Assembly (NCBI RefSeq): GCF_001028625.1
Contig: NZ_CP011805.1
Span: 1,736,001-1,800,000, forward strand
DNA from: Pelagerythrobacter marensis
Lineage (GTDB): Bacteria; Pseudomonadota; Alphaproteobacteria; Sphingomonadales; Sphingomonadaceae
Direction of reading: 5' to 3'
DNA length: 64,000 nucleotides
Shown here: positions 9,202 through 17,322 of the stretch, one piece after another
Layout: every line of letters starts with the position of its first letter
Numbering within the stretch: position 1 is the first letter of the stretch
Program-made: the position numbers and the translations under genes
Notes under the pieces: generated by a model
Told to the model about the DNA's origin: nothing
What the model saw: only the letters and a program-made list of their open reading frames with translations
Database searches by the model: none

Positions 9202-12200
9202 GTGCCTGCAGAACTTTACGACAAAGCAACTGGTGAAGTTCGCACTGTCGAGGAAGGCAGCATTACTCTTGACGGGCCGACTGTCGTAAAACTCTCTTTC
9301 CAGCGGGAAGATGTGACCGAAATGGTCCGGGACGGCGGCGACCTCGTCTTGCATCTCACGAACGGCGAAACGATCCGGATCGTCAATTTCTACGCAGCTA
9401 CCGAAGGCGCGAGCGAGCTTGTTCTTGAAGAAGCCGATGGATCGCTGTGGGCGGTCCAGCCGGGCCAGCCGCTCCAGTTCACGTTTCTTGAGCATATCGA
9501 CGATCTGCTATCGCAGATCTCCTCCGCGGCGGCAGAAAGCGGCGGAGGCATCGGCGCAGTCCTTCCCATAACCGGCCTCCTCGGCGCCGCGGGCCTCGCA
9601 GCAGCAGCTGGCGGCGGCGGCGGCGATGACACTGATGCGGACGCAGACTCTGATGCTGACGCAGATGCAGACGCAGATGCTGATGCTGATGCCGATGCGG
9701 ATGCGGATGCTGATGCTGATGCTGATGCCGATGCAGACGCAGACGCAGATGCAGACGCAGACGCAGACGCCGACGCCGATGCTGACGTCGACGCAGATGC
9801 GGATGCAGATGCAGATGCAGATGCGGATGCGGATGCGGATGCGGATGCTGATGCCGATGCCGATGCCGATGCCGATGCCGATGCCGATGCTGACGCCGAC
9901 GCGGATGCAGACGCTGACGCTGACGCTGACGCTGACGCAGATGCTGACGCCGACGCAGACGCAGATGCTGACGCCGACGCCGACGCAGACGCTGACGCAG
10001 ATGCTGACGCCGACGCGGATGCAGACGCTGACGCCGATGCGGATGCAGACGCTGACGCTGACGCAGATGCCGACGCTGATGCGGACGCAGACGCTGACGC
10101 AGATGCAGACGCCGACGCTGATGCCGACGCGGATGCCGACGCAGATGCTGATGCTGATGCAGACGCTGATGCTGATGCTGATGCCGATGCCGATGCCGAT
10201 GCCGATGCAGATGCGGATGCCGATGCTGACGCCGACGCGGATGCAGACGCTGACGCTGACGCTGACGCTGACGCTGACGCAGATGCTGACGCAGACGCAG
10301 ACGCTGACGCAGACGCAGATGCTGACGCCGACGCGGATGCAGACGCTGATGCCGATGCGGACGCAGACGCTGATGCCGATGCAGATGCGGATGCCGATGC
10401 CGACGCTGATGCGGACGCTGATGCCGACGCAGATGCCGACGCGGATGCCGATGCGGACGCAGACGCTGACGCTGACGCTGACGCTGACGCTGACGCCGAT
10501 GCAGACGCAGATGCGGATGCAGACGCTGACGCAGACGCGGATGCTGATGCGGATGCAGATGCAGACGCAGACGCCGACGCCGATGCCGATGCCGATGCTG
10601 ACGCCGACGCGGATGCAGACGCTGACGCCGATGCAGACGCTGACGCTGACGCGGATGCAGACGCTGACGCTGACGCTGACGCAGATGCCGACGCTGATGC
10701 GGACGCAGACGCCGACGCCGATGCTGACGCCGACGCGGATGCCGACGCAGATGCTGATGCTGATGCTGATGCAGATGCGGATGCTGATGCTGATGCGGAC
10801 GCTGATGCCGATGCGGACGCAGATGCGGATGCGGATGCGGATGCGGATGCGGATGCTGATGCCGATGCCGATGCCGATGCCGATGCCGATGCCGATGCCG
10901 ATGCTGACGCCGACGCGGATGCAGACGCTGACGCTGACGCTGACGCTGACGCTGACGCTGACGCAGATGCTGACGCCGACGCGGATGCAGACGCTGACGC
11001 CGATGCGGATGCAGACGCTGACGCTGACGCAGATGCCGACGCTGATGCGGACGCAGACGCTGACGCAGATGCAGACGCCGACGCTGATGCCGACGCGGAT
11101 GCCGACGCAGATGCTGATGCTGATGCAGACGCAGACGCTGACGCAGATGCAGACGCTGATGCGGACGCTGATGCCGATGCGGACGCAGACGCTGATGCCG
11201 ATGCGGACGCAGACGCTGATGCCGATGCGGATGCAGACGCTGACGCTGACGCCGACGCCGATGCTGACGCCGACGCCGACGCCGATGCTGACGCCGACGC
11301 AGATGCGGATGCAGATGCAGATGCAGATGCAGATGCGGATGCTGATGCTGATGCCGATGCCGATGCCGATGCTGATGCCGATGCCGATGCCGATGCCGAT
11401 GCTGACGCCGACGCGGATGCAGACGCTGACGCTGACGCTGACGCTGACGCAGATGCTGACGCCGACGCGGATGCAGACGCTGACGCCGATGCGGATGCAG
11501 ACGCTGACGCTGACGCAGATGCCGACGCTGATGCGGACGCAGACGCTGACGCAGATGCAGACGCCGACGCGGATGCCGACGCGGATGCCGACGCAGATGC
11601 TGATGCTGATGCAGACGCAGATGCGGATGCTGATGCTGATGCTGATGCCGATGCCGATGCCGATGCCGATGCAGATGCGGATGCCGATGCCGACGCTGAT
11701 GCCGACGCAGATGCCGACGCTGATGCGGACGCTGATGCCGATGCGGACGCAGACGCTGATGCCGATGCGGATGCAGACGCTGACGCTGACGCCGACGCCG
11801 ATGCTGACGCCGACGCAGATGCTGATGCTGATGCTGATGCTGATGCTGATGCTGATGCTGATGCTGATGCAGACGCAGATGCCGATGCCGATGCCGATGC
11901 AGATGCGGACGCTGATGCCGACGCAGATGCCGACGCTGATGCCGATGCCGATGCGGACGCCGACGCAGACGCCGACGCCGATGCTGACGCCGACGCAGAC
12001 GCCATCGATGACAGCGCAGAGGTCGAATTCGGGCTATCCGTCGAAACAACGACCGACAGCGACAGCACGACCTACCTTGTGGCGATCGGCACATTCGTTG
12101 AAACTTATGGCTTCGCCGTCGCGGCCGGAGCCGAAGTCGACACCGTCTTCACGCTCACGGCCGACAGCATTGCTACCGTCCTTTCGGATGTCGAATTCAC

Positions 12201-15200
12201 GTTGCAGCGCGAGTTGCCCGACGGCTCCTTCGAGGATGTCGCGAGCACCTCAGGCGGCGGCGTGCTGGATCTGCTCACGCTGGACATCCTGGCGGACAAT
12301 CAGGTCCGCGTGACGGCGGACGACCTGCCCCCGGGCAACTATCGCGTGGTCTATGAAGGCGGCGGTCTGGTGGCAGCCGGCATCACCCTTACGCTCGATG
12401 CCGAATTCCGCACGATCACGGCGGATGGCGACCCGGCTACCGGCAATGTTCTGGCGAACGACGATCTGGTGTCAGGCAGCGAAACGCTGGAGATCGATAC
12501 CGGCGGGGGCACGTTCGTGGCCGTCACCGATGGGCTGGTCGTCGCGGGGCAGTACGGGACGCTCGTCATCAATGCGGACGGCAGCTATACCTACACCCCG
12601 AATGACGACGTGGCTGGCGTGGGCCAGGCGGAAGTTTTCACATATCGCCTCGTCAACGCCGACGGCAGCAGTGACACGGCAACTCTGACCTTCGAACTGG
12701 TCGTGGCCGACACGACCCCGCCCGAAGCCCCCACCGCCGATGTCGACGACGCCACCGGAACCACCGTTACCGGCAGCGGAGAAATCGGCGCGACGATCAC
12801 TGTCTATGCCCCTGATGGCACGACCGTGCTCGGCACCACCACCGTCGGCGCAGGCGGAACCTACTCGGTCACCATCCCGGCGCAGACCAATGGCGAGGAT
12901 CTGCTGGTCACCGCCACCGATGCCGCCGGTAACGAATCCCCGACCACGCCGGTCGAAGCACCCGACCTGACGCCTCCGGCAGCGCCCACCGCCGATGTCG
13001 ACGATGCTACCGGGACCACCGTTACCGGCAGCGGAGAAATCGGCGCGACGATCACCGTCTATGCTCCTGATGGCACGACCGTGCTCGGCACCACGACAGT
13101 CGGCGCAGGCGGAGCCTACTCGGCCACCATCCCGGCGCAGACCAATGGCGAAGATCTGCTGGTCACCGCCACCGATGCCGCCGGCAACGAATCCCCGACA
13201 ACACCGACTGAAGCACCCGATCTGACACCTCCGGCAGCCCCCACCGCCGATGTCGACGACGCCACCGGAACCACCGTCACCGGCAGCGGAGAAATCGGCG
13301 CGACGATCACCGTCTATGCTCCTGACGGCACGACCGTGCTCGGCACCGCCACCGTCGGCGCAGGGGGAGCCTACTCGGTCACCATCCCGGCGCAGACCAA
13401 CGGCGAGGATCTGCTGGTCACCGCCACCGATGCCGCCGGTAACGAATCCCCGACAACACCGACTGAAGCACCCGATCTGACACCTCCGGCAGCCCCCACC
13501 GCCGATGTCGACGACGCCACCGGAACCACCGTCACCGGCAGCGGAGAAATCGGCGCGACGATCACTGTCTATGCTCCTGACGGCACGACCGTACTCGGCA
13601 CCACGACAGTCGGCGCAGGCGGAACCTACTCGGTCACCATCCCGGCGCAGACCAATGGCGAGGATCTGCTGGTCACCGCCACCGATGCCGCCGGTAACGA
13701 GTCCCCGACCACGCCGACCGAAGCACCCGATCTGACACCTCCGGCAGCCCCCACCGCCGATGTCGACGATGCCACCGGAACCACCGTCACCGGCAGCGGA
13801 GAAATCGGCGCGACGATCACCGTCTATGCTCCTGACGGCACGACCGTACTCGGCACGGCAACCGTCGGCGCAGGCGGAACCTACTCGGCCACCATCCCGG
13901 CGCAGACCAATGGCGAGGATCTGCTGGTCACCGCCACCGATGCCGCCGGTAACGAGTCCCCGACCACGCCGGTCGAAGCACCCGACCTGACACCTCCGGC
14001 AGCCCCCACCGCCGATGTCGACGATGCTACCGGGACCACCGTTACCGGCAGCGGGGAAATCGGCGCGACGATCACCGTCTATGCTCCTGACGGCACGACC
14101 GTGCTCGGCACGGCAACCGTCGGCGCAGGCGGAACCTACTCGGCCACCATCCCGGCGCAGACCAATGGCGAGGATCTGCTGGTCACCGCCACCGATGCCG
14201 CCGGCAACGAGTCCCCGACCACGCCGGTCGAAGCACCCGATCTGACACCTCCGGCAGCCCCCACCGCCGATGTCGACGACGCCACCGGAACCACCGTCAC
14301 CGGCAGCGGAGAAATCGGCGCGACGATCACCGTCTATGCTCCTGACGGAACGACCGTGCTCGGCACGGCAACCGTCGGCGCAGGCGGAACCTACTCGGTC
14401 ACCATCCCGGCGCAGACCAATGGCGAGGATCTGCTGGTCACCGCCACCGATGCCGCCGGCAACGAGTCCCCGACAACACCGACTGAAGCACCCGATCTGA
14501 CACCTCCGGCAGCCCCCACCGCCGATGTCGACGATGCTACCGGGACCACCGTCACCGGCAGCGGAGAAATCGGCGCGACGATCACCGTCTATGCCCCTGA
14601 CGGCACGACCGTGCTCGGCACCACGACGGTCGGCGCAGGCGGAACCTACTCGGTCACCATCCCGGCGCAGACCAATGGCGAAACCTGCCTGGTGACGGCG
14701 ACGGATGCCGCGGGCAACGTATCGGCGACAACTTCGGTGACCGCGCCCGACCTGCTCGTCGCTATCGACAACGAAGTGACCATTTCGCTCGACGTTACGC
14801 CCGAAACATCGAACCAGCCGACGCAGACGGCCAATGTCGGCGGTCTGCTCAATCTCGGCGTGCTCGGCGATACGATCGACGTAACGCTTCTGGGCGCATC
14901 CAATTGCCTGATCTTCGACGTGTCGGAAAATGCGACGCGGCAGGTGACCGTTGACGGAGAAGGAGATGCCTTCCTGAACCTGAGCCTGTTCGGAGACGTC
15001 GATTTCGATCTGGTCGTCTATCGGGTCGAGCATGGCAGCAGCACGGCGACCCGCGTTCACACGGTCGTCGACTGGCTTGAGGGGAGCGGCGGAGCGCTCG
15101 GCGCCAACTGGGCAGCCGACCCCGCAATTCTCCCGGAATTCGGGGGCGGCGCGACGTATTACGTCACCCTGGGCAACAGTGGTGGATTACTCGACGCGAC

Positions 15201-15918
15201 CCTGCTGGGCGGCCTTTCGATCGAATCCACGTCGGACACGATCACCGAATACGAACCGCCGGCCACTGTCAGCGGTAGCGCTTCGGGCAATGTCGTCACC
15301 GATGCAGGTGACGGCGGTGTCGACATTGCGCCCACCGGAACGGTCGTTTCACAAGTGAACGATACGTTGGTGGTTGGCGCGGCGACGGTGATTGCGGGGA
15401 CTTACGGCAATCTGACGATCAATCCCGACGGCAGCTATTCCTATGCCGCCAACGCCAGCTTCACCGGTGAGTACGGGGATGTCGATACGTTCACTAACAC
15501 ATTGCTGGCGCCCAACGGCGATACGGAAACGGCAACCCTGTCGATCACGCTGGACTTTGCCGGTCCCCCGGATGGCGCGGCTCCGTTTGCGGCGTTCAGC
15601 ATGATGGAACAGGATACCGTGCCGCTCGACGCCTTTACCCTGGTGAACGACGAAGACGCATCCCGTCCGCTCGCTTCGCCCATGCCAAGTAGTGATTTCA
15701 CGCCATCCCTCGCGAAGGGAGACGACGAAAGCCTCGAGCCCATGCTGGAACGGTATCTGCGCGACAGCGGTGAGAAAGAGGCATTCCCCACTGCAAGTAC
15801 CGAAGACAATACCACATCGACTGTCCCCGCCGGTTCGCAGACCACACCCGACCCTCTCGGCTATCTGAACATTGATCGTAATGACGAATTGGACAATAGT
15901 AACAATTCAGTGATTTGA
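9202..15918 (+). CDS. BapA-type giant adhesin with poly(Asp-Ala) stalk and Ig-like repeats
   Basis: A 2238-residue predicted biofilm or surface protein exported by the type I machinery encoded just downstream. Residues 1 to about 110 match the BapA N-terminal prefix domain. A Gly/Ala-rich linker (about 125-141, containing GAAG and AAAAG, which resemble LapG-type cleavage sites) follows. Residues 145-934 are almost pure Asp-Ala dipeptides. A unique beta-rich domain comes next, then a VCBS-like domain, eight 85-residue Ig-like repeats (about 1170-1850), a second unique region and another VCBS-like domain. The acidic tail lacks RTX nonapeptides. There is no Sec signal peptide, as expected for type I export. 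The start is GTG with GGGAG eight bases upstream. The 84 bases before the TolC gene contain no obvious terminator, so co-transcription is plausible. Confidence 0.88.
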   Translation: MPAELYDKATGEVRTVEEGSITLDGPTVVKLSFQREDVTEMVRDGGDLVLHLTNGETIRIVNFYAATEGASELVLEEADGSLWAVQPGQPLQFTFLEHIDDLLSQISSAAAESGGGIGAVLPITGLLGAAGLAAAAGGGGGDDTDADADSDADADADADADADADADADADADADADADADADADADADADADADVDADADADADADADADADADADADADADADADADADADADADADADADADADADADADADADADADADADADADADADADADADADADADADADADADADADADADADADADADADADADADADADADADADADADADADADADADADADADADADADADADADADADADADADADADADADADADADADADADADADADADADADADADADADADADADADADADADADADADADADADADADADADADADADADADADADADADADADADADADADADADADADADADADADADADADADADADADADADADADADADADADADADADADADADADADADADADADADADADADADADADADADADADADADADADADADADADADADADADADADADADADADADADADADADADADADADADADADADADADADADADADADADADADADADADADADADADADADADADADADADADADADADADADADADADADADADADADADADADADADADADADADADADADADADADADADADADADADADADADADADADADADADADADADADADADADADADADADADADADADADADADADADADADADADADADADADADADADADADADADADADADADADADADADADADADADADADADADADADADADADADADADADADADADADADADADADADADADADADADADADADADADADADADADADADAIDDSAEVEFGLSVETTTDSDSTTYLVAIGTFVETYGFAVAAGAEVDTVFTLTADSIATVLSDVEFTLQRELPDGSFEDVASTSGGGVLDLLTLDILADNQVRVTADDLPPGNYRVVYEGGGLVAAGITLTLDAEFRTITADGDPATGNVLANDDLVSGSETLEIDTGGGTFVAVTDGLVVAGQYGTLVINADGSYTYTPNDDVAGVGQAEVFTYRLVNADGSSDTATLTFELVVADTTPPEAPTADVDDATGTTVTGSGEIGATITVYAPDGTTVLGTTTVGAGGTYSVTIPAQTNGEDLLVTATDAAGNESPTTPVEAPDLTPPAAPTADVDDATGTTVTGSGEIGATITVYAPDGTTVLGTTTVGAGGAYSATIPAQTNGEDLLVTATDAAGNESPTTPTEAPDLTPPAAPTADVDDATGTTVTGSGEIGATITVYAPDGTTVLGTATVGAGGAYSVTIPAQTNGEDLLVTATDAAGNESPTTPTEAPDLTPPAAPTADVDDATGTTVTGSGEIGATITVYAPDGTTVLGTTTVGAGGTYSVTIPAQTNGEDLLVTATDAAGNESPTTPTEAPDLTPPAAPTADVDDATGTTVTGSGEIGATITVYAPDGTTVLGTATVGAGGTYSATIPAQTNGEDLLVTATDAAGNESPTTPVEAPDLTPPAAPTADVDDATGTTVTGSGEIGATITVYAPDGTTVLGTATVGAGGTYSATIPAQTNGEDLLVTATDAAGNESPTTPVEAPDLTPPAAPTADVDDATGTTVTGSGEIGATITVYAPDGTTVLGTATVGAGGTYSVTIPAQTNGEDLLVTATDAAGNESPTTPTEAPDLTPPAAPTADVDDATGTTVTGSGEIGATITVYAPDGTTVLGTTTVGAGGTYSVTIPAQTNGETCLVTATDAAGNVSATTSVTAPDLLVAIDNEVTISLDVTPETSNQPTQTANVGGLLNLGVLGDTIDVTLLGASNCLIFDVSENATRQVTVDGEGDAFLNLSLFGDVDFDLVVYRVEHGSSTATRVHTVVDWLEGSGGALGANWAADPAILPEFGGGATYYVTLGNSGGLLDATLLGGLSIESTSDTITEYEPPATVSGSASGNVVTDAGDGGVDIAPTGTVVSQVNDTLVVGAATVIAGTYGNLTINPDGSYSYAANASFTGEYGDVDTFTNTLLAPNGDTETATLSITLDFAGPPDGAAPFAAFSMMEQDTVPLDAFTLVNDEDASRPLASPMPSSDFTPSLAKGDDESLEPMLERYLRDSGEKEAFPTASTEDNTTSTVPAGSQTTPDPLGYLNIDRNDELDNSNNSVI
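9997..10164 (+). repeat. Higher-order duplicated block in the Asp-Ala tract, copy 1
   Basis: This 168-base block has the same synonymous codon order as 10963-11130 (no difference seen) and as 11449-11616 (one T-to-G difference). Shared third-position patterns show that the tract grew by segmental duplication of long blocks and not only by hexamer slippage. Confidence 0.85.
10963..11130 (+). repeat. Higher-order duplicated block in the Asp-Ala tract, copy 2
   Basis: Identical by eye to 9997-10164, offset by 966 bases (161 hexamers). Confidence 0.85.
11449..11616 (+). repeat. Higher-order duplicated block in the Asp-Ala tract, copy 3
   Basis: Matches copy 1 with a single base difference (GCT to GCG within the later part), offset by 1452 bases. 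Confidence 0.8.
12709..14752 (+). repeat. Eight tandem 255-bp Ig-like repeats in the adhesin
   Basis: Eight copies of an 85-residue bacterial Ig-like unit begin ADVDDATGTTVTGSGEIGAT at 12736, 12991, 13246, 13501, 13756, 14011, 14266 and 14521. The copies are nearly identical at DNA level, and most differences are silent. The last copy diverges at its end (NGETCLVTATDAAGNVSATT). Such identity points to recent expansion or gene conversion, and copy number is probably variable between strains. Confidence 0.95.
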
Positions 15919-16002
15919 TCGAGTGTATTGGAGGGTAGCAATTTATTGCGCGGGTCATGCCAGATGACACGCACGGATACGGGTCGGGACAAGTGAGGGT
16001 GC

Positions 16003-17322
16003 GTGAAATCTGAACCGGCGATGCAGAAGTATCGATGGCTTGGGGCGATCGCTCTGGCCTGTGCGCCGTTCTTTCCTTCAGGTCTCGCTGCCCTGCCGCC
16101 GGAAGTTGACGCCCCCCTCACGATCCGCACCGCAGCGCGCGAAGCGGTCGCCTGGCATCCATCCGTCGAAGAGGCGGAAGCCGACCTCGCCTCTCGGACA
16201 GAGGAAATCGACGTTGCCGAAGCCGGCTATCTTCCCCGGGTCGAGGCCGGCGTAGGCTCCGGTTACGACAACATCGGCCAGAGCCGCTGGCGTCCGCGCG
16301 CCAATGTGTCCGTGTCGCAAATGCTCTACGACTTTGGAAAGGTTCGCAGCACCGTAGCTTCGGCAGAAGCCGGCACGCGCGTGGGGGAGGCGCGGCTACT
16401 GATCGCGGTGGACACGCTGATCCGCGACACGAGTTTTGCGGTGATCGAACTGCAACGGGTCCGGGCGTTGCAGCAGATCGCCAACGACCAGCTCGAAAGC
16501 GTGAGCAGCATCGCGGATCTTGTGCGGCACCGATACCAGCGCGGGGCGGCGACCAAGGCCGACCTTCTCCAGGCCGATGCCCGGGTCTATTCGGCGCGCG
16601 CCACGATCGAGCAGATCGAGGCCGAACATCAGCGCTGGCAGGCCTCGCTCGCCCATTATCTCGGCCGCGACCGAGCGCCGCCGGTCTCCACGGATTTTCC
16701 CGAAGATCTCCTGCGCTCGTGCCAGACGCAGCCGGATTGGGCCGGGGTTCCGGCCATTCAGGAAGTGCGCGCACGGCGCGACCTGGCCCTGGCGGAATTC
16801 GAACGTTCGCAGGCGGAAAGTATGCCCACGGTGTCGCTGTCGGTCGGCGGCGCGACCGATATCCACGATCCCTTCGGCGACCGCGAGGAATACAATTTCG
16901 GGATCAACGTATCGACATCGCTCTATAACGGTGGGGCCAATCGCGCGCGCATCCGCGGGGCCTCGCACGCACTGGGCGCGGCCGATGCGGCAGAAGCGCG
17001 CATTCACAATGAAGTCAGCCGCATCCTGGCCGAAGCGCAGCGACAGGTCGCGAGTTTCGACCGCGTCATCGATACGCTCGCCTTCCGGGAAGCCAGTATG
17101 CGCGAAACGGGCAAGCTCTATCGCCTGCAGTATTTGCAGATGGGCACCAAGACGCTGGTCGACCTGCTCAATGCCGAACAGGAATTGCATCAGGTGCGGT
17201 TCGACCGGGCCAATACCCAGCACGATCTGCGCCGGTTGCAGATCGATTGCCTCGTCACATCGGGGGCCGCACGCGCGGCCTTTGGCCTGGCAGGCACAGT
17301 GGTCGGGGGCGCAACGCTGTGA
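16003..17322 (+). CDS. TolC-family outer membrane channel of type I secretion
   Basis: A 439-residue outer-membrane efflux protein with a signal peptide (WLGAIALACAPFFPSGLAA) and two internally repeated helical/strand halves typical of TolC, AprF or LapE. It would form the outer-membrane duct for the adhesin encoded upstream. The GTG at 16003 has GAGGG five to six bases ahead; an in-frame ATG at 16021 lacks a site. The TGA overlaps the GTG of the ABC exporter gene by four bases (GTGA), so the two are translationally coupled. Confidence 0.88.
   Translation: MKSEPAMQKYRWLGAIALACAPFFPSGLAALPPEVDAPLTIRTAAREAVAWHPSVEEAEADLASRTEEIDVAEAGYLPRVEAGVGSGYDNIGQSRWRPRANVSVSQMLYDFGKVRSTVASAEAGTRVGEARLLIAVDTLIRDTSFAVIELQRVRALQQIANDQLESVSSIADLVRHRYQRGAATKADLLQADARVYSARATIEQIEAEHQRWQASLAHYLGRDRAPPVSTDFPEDLLRSCQTQPDWAGVPAIQEVRARRDLALAEFERSQAESMPTVSLSVGGATDIHDPFGDREEYNFGINVSTSLYNGGANRARIRGASHALGAADAAEARIHNEVSRILAEAQRQVASFDRVIDTLAFREASMRETGKLYRLQYLQMGTKTLVDLLNAEQELHQVRFDRANTQHDLRRLQIDCLVTSGAARAAFGLAGTVVGGATL

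Larger units (their letters stand above)
9634..12003 (+). repeat. Asp-Ala coding hexanucleotide tract, about 395 units
   Basis: This is 2370 bases of GAY-GCN hexamers, with one Ser and one Val interruption, encoding residues 145-934 of the adhesin. Third positions of both codons vary freely (GAT/GAC and GCA/GCC/GCG/GCT), so it is repetitive in protein but scrambled in DNA. Changes in unit number keep the frame. Five of the six frames lack stops across most of the tract, which creates long false reading frames on both strands. Confidence 0.98.

Noticed and set aside
9390..12068. Long minus-strand reading frame encoding Ser-Ala repeats, and others of similar length at 9479-12094 (minus) and 9626-12313 (plus)
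   Set aside because: The GAY-GCN hexamers cannot create stop codons in most frames, so these are shadows of the Asp-Ala tract. The plus-strand frame with BapA-type N-terminus, GTG start and ribosome site is the real one.
12709..14752. Regular 255-bp repeats considered as a CRISPR-like or satellite array
   Set aside because: Units are coding, much longer than CRISPR repeats, lack spacers and match Ig-like domains.
12472..15060. 862-residue minus-strand reading frame over the Ig-like repeats
   Set aside because: Antisense shadow of a strongly conserved repeat array; composition rich in Arg, Gly and Cys, no domain, no ribosome site.
9202..15918. RTX (Gly-Gly-x-Gly-x-Asp) calcium-binding repeats in the adhesin
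   Set aside because: No RTX nonapeptides are present; the Asp-rich region is a plain Asp-Ala alternation.
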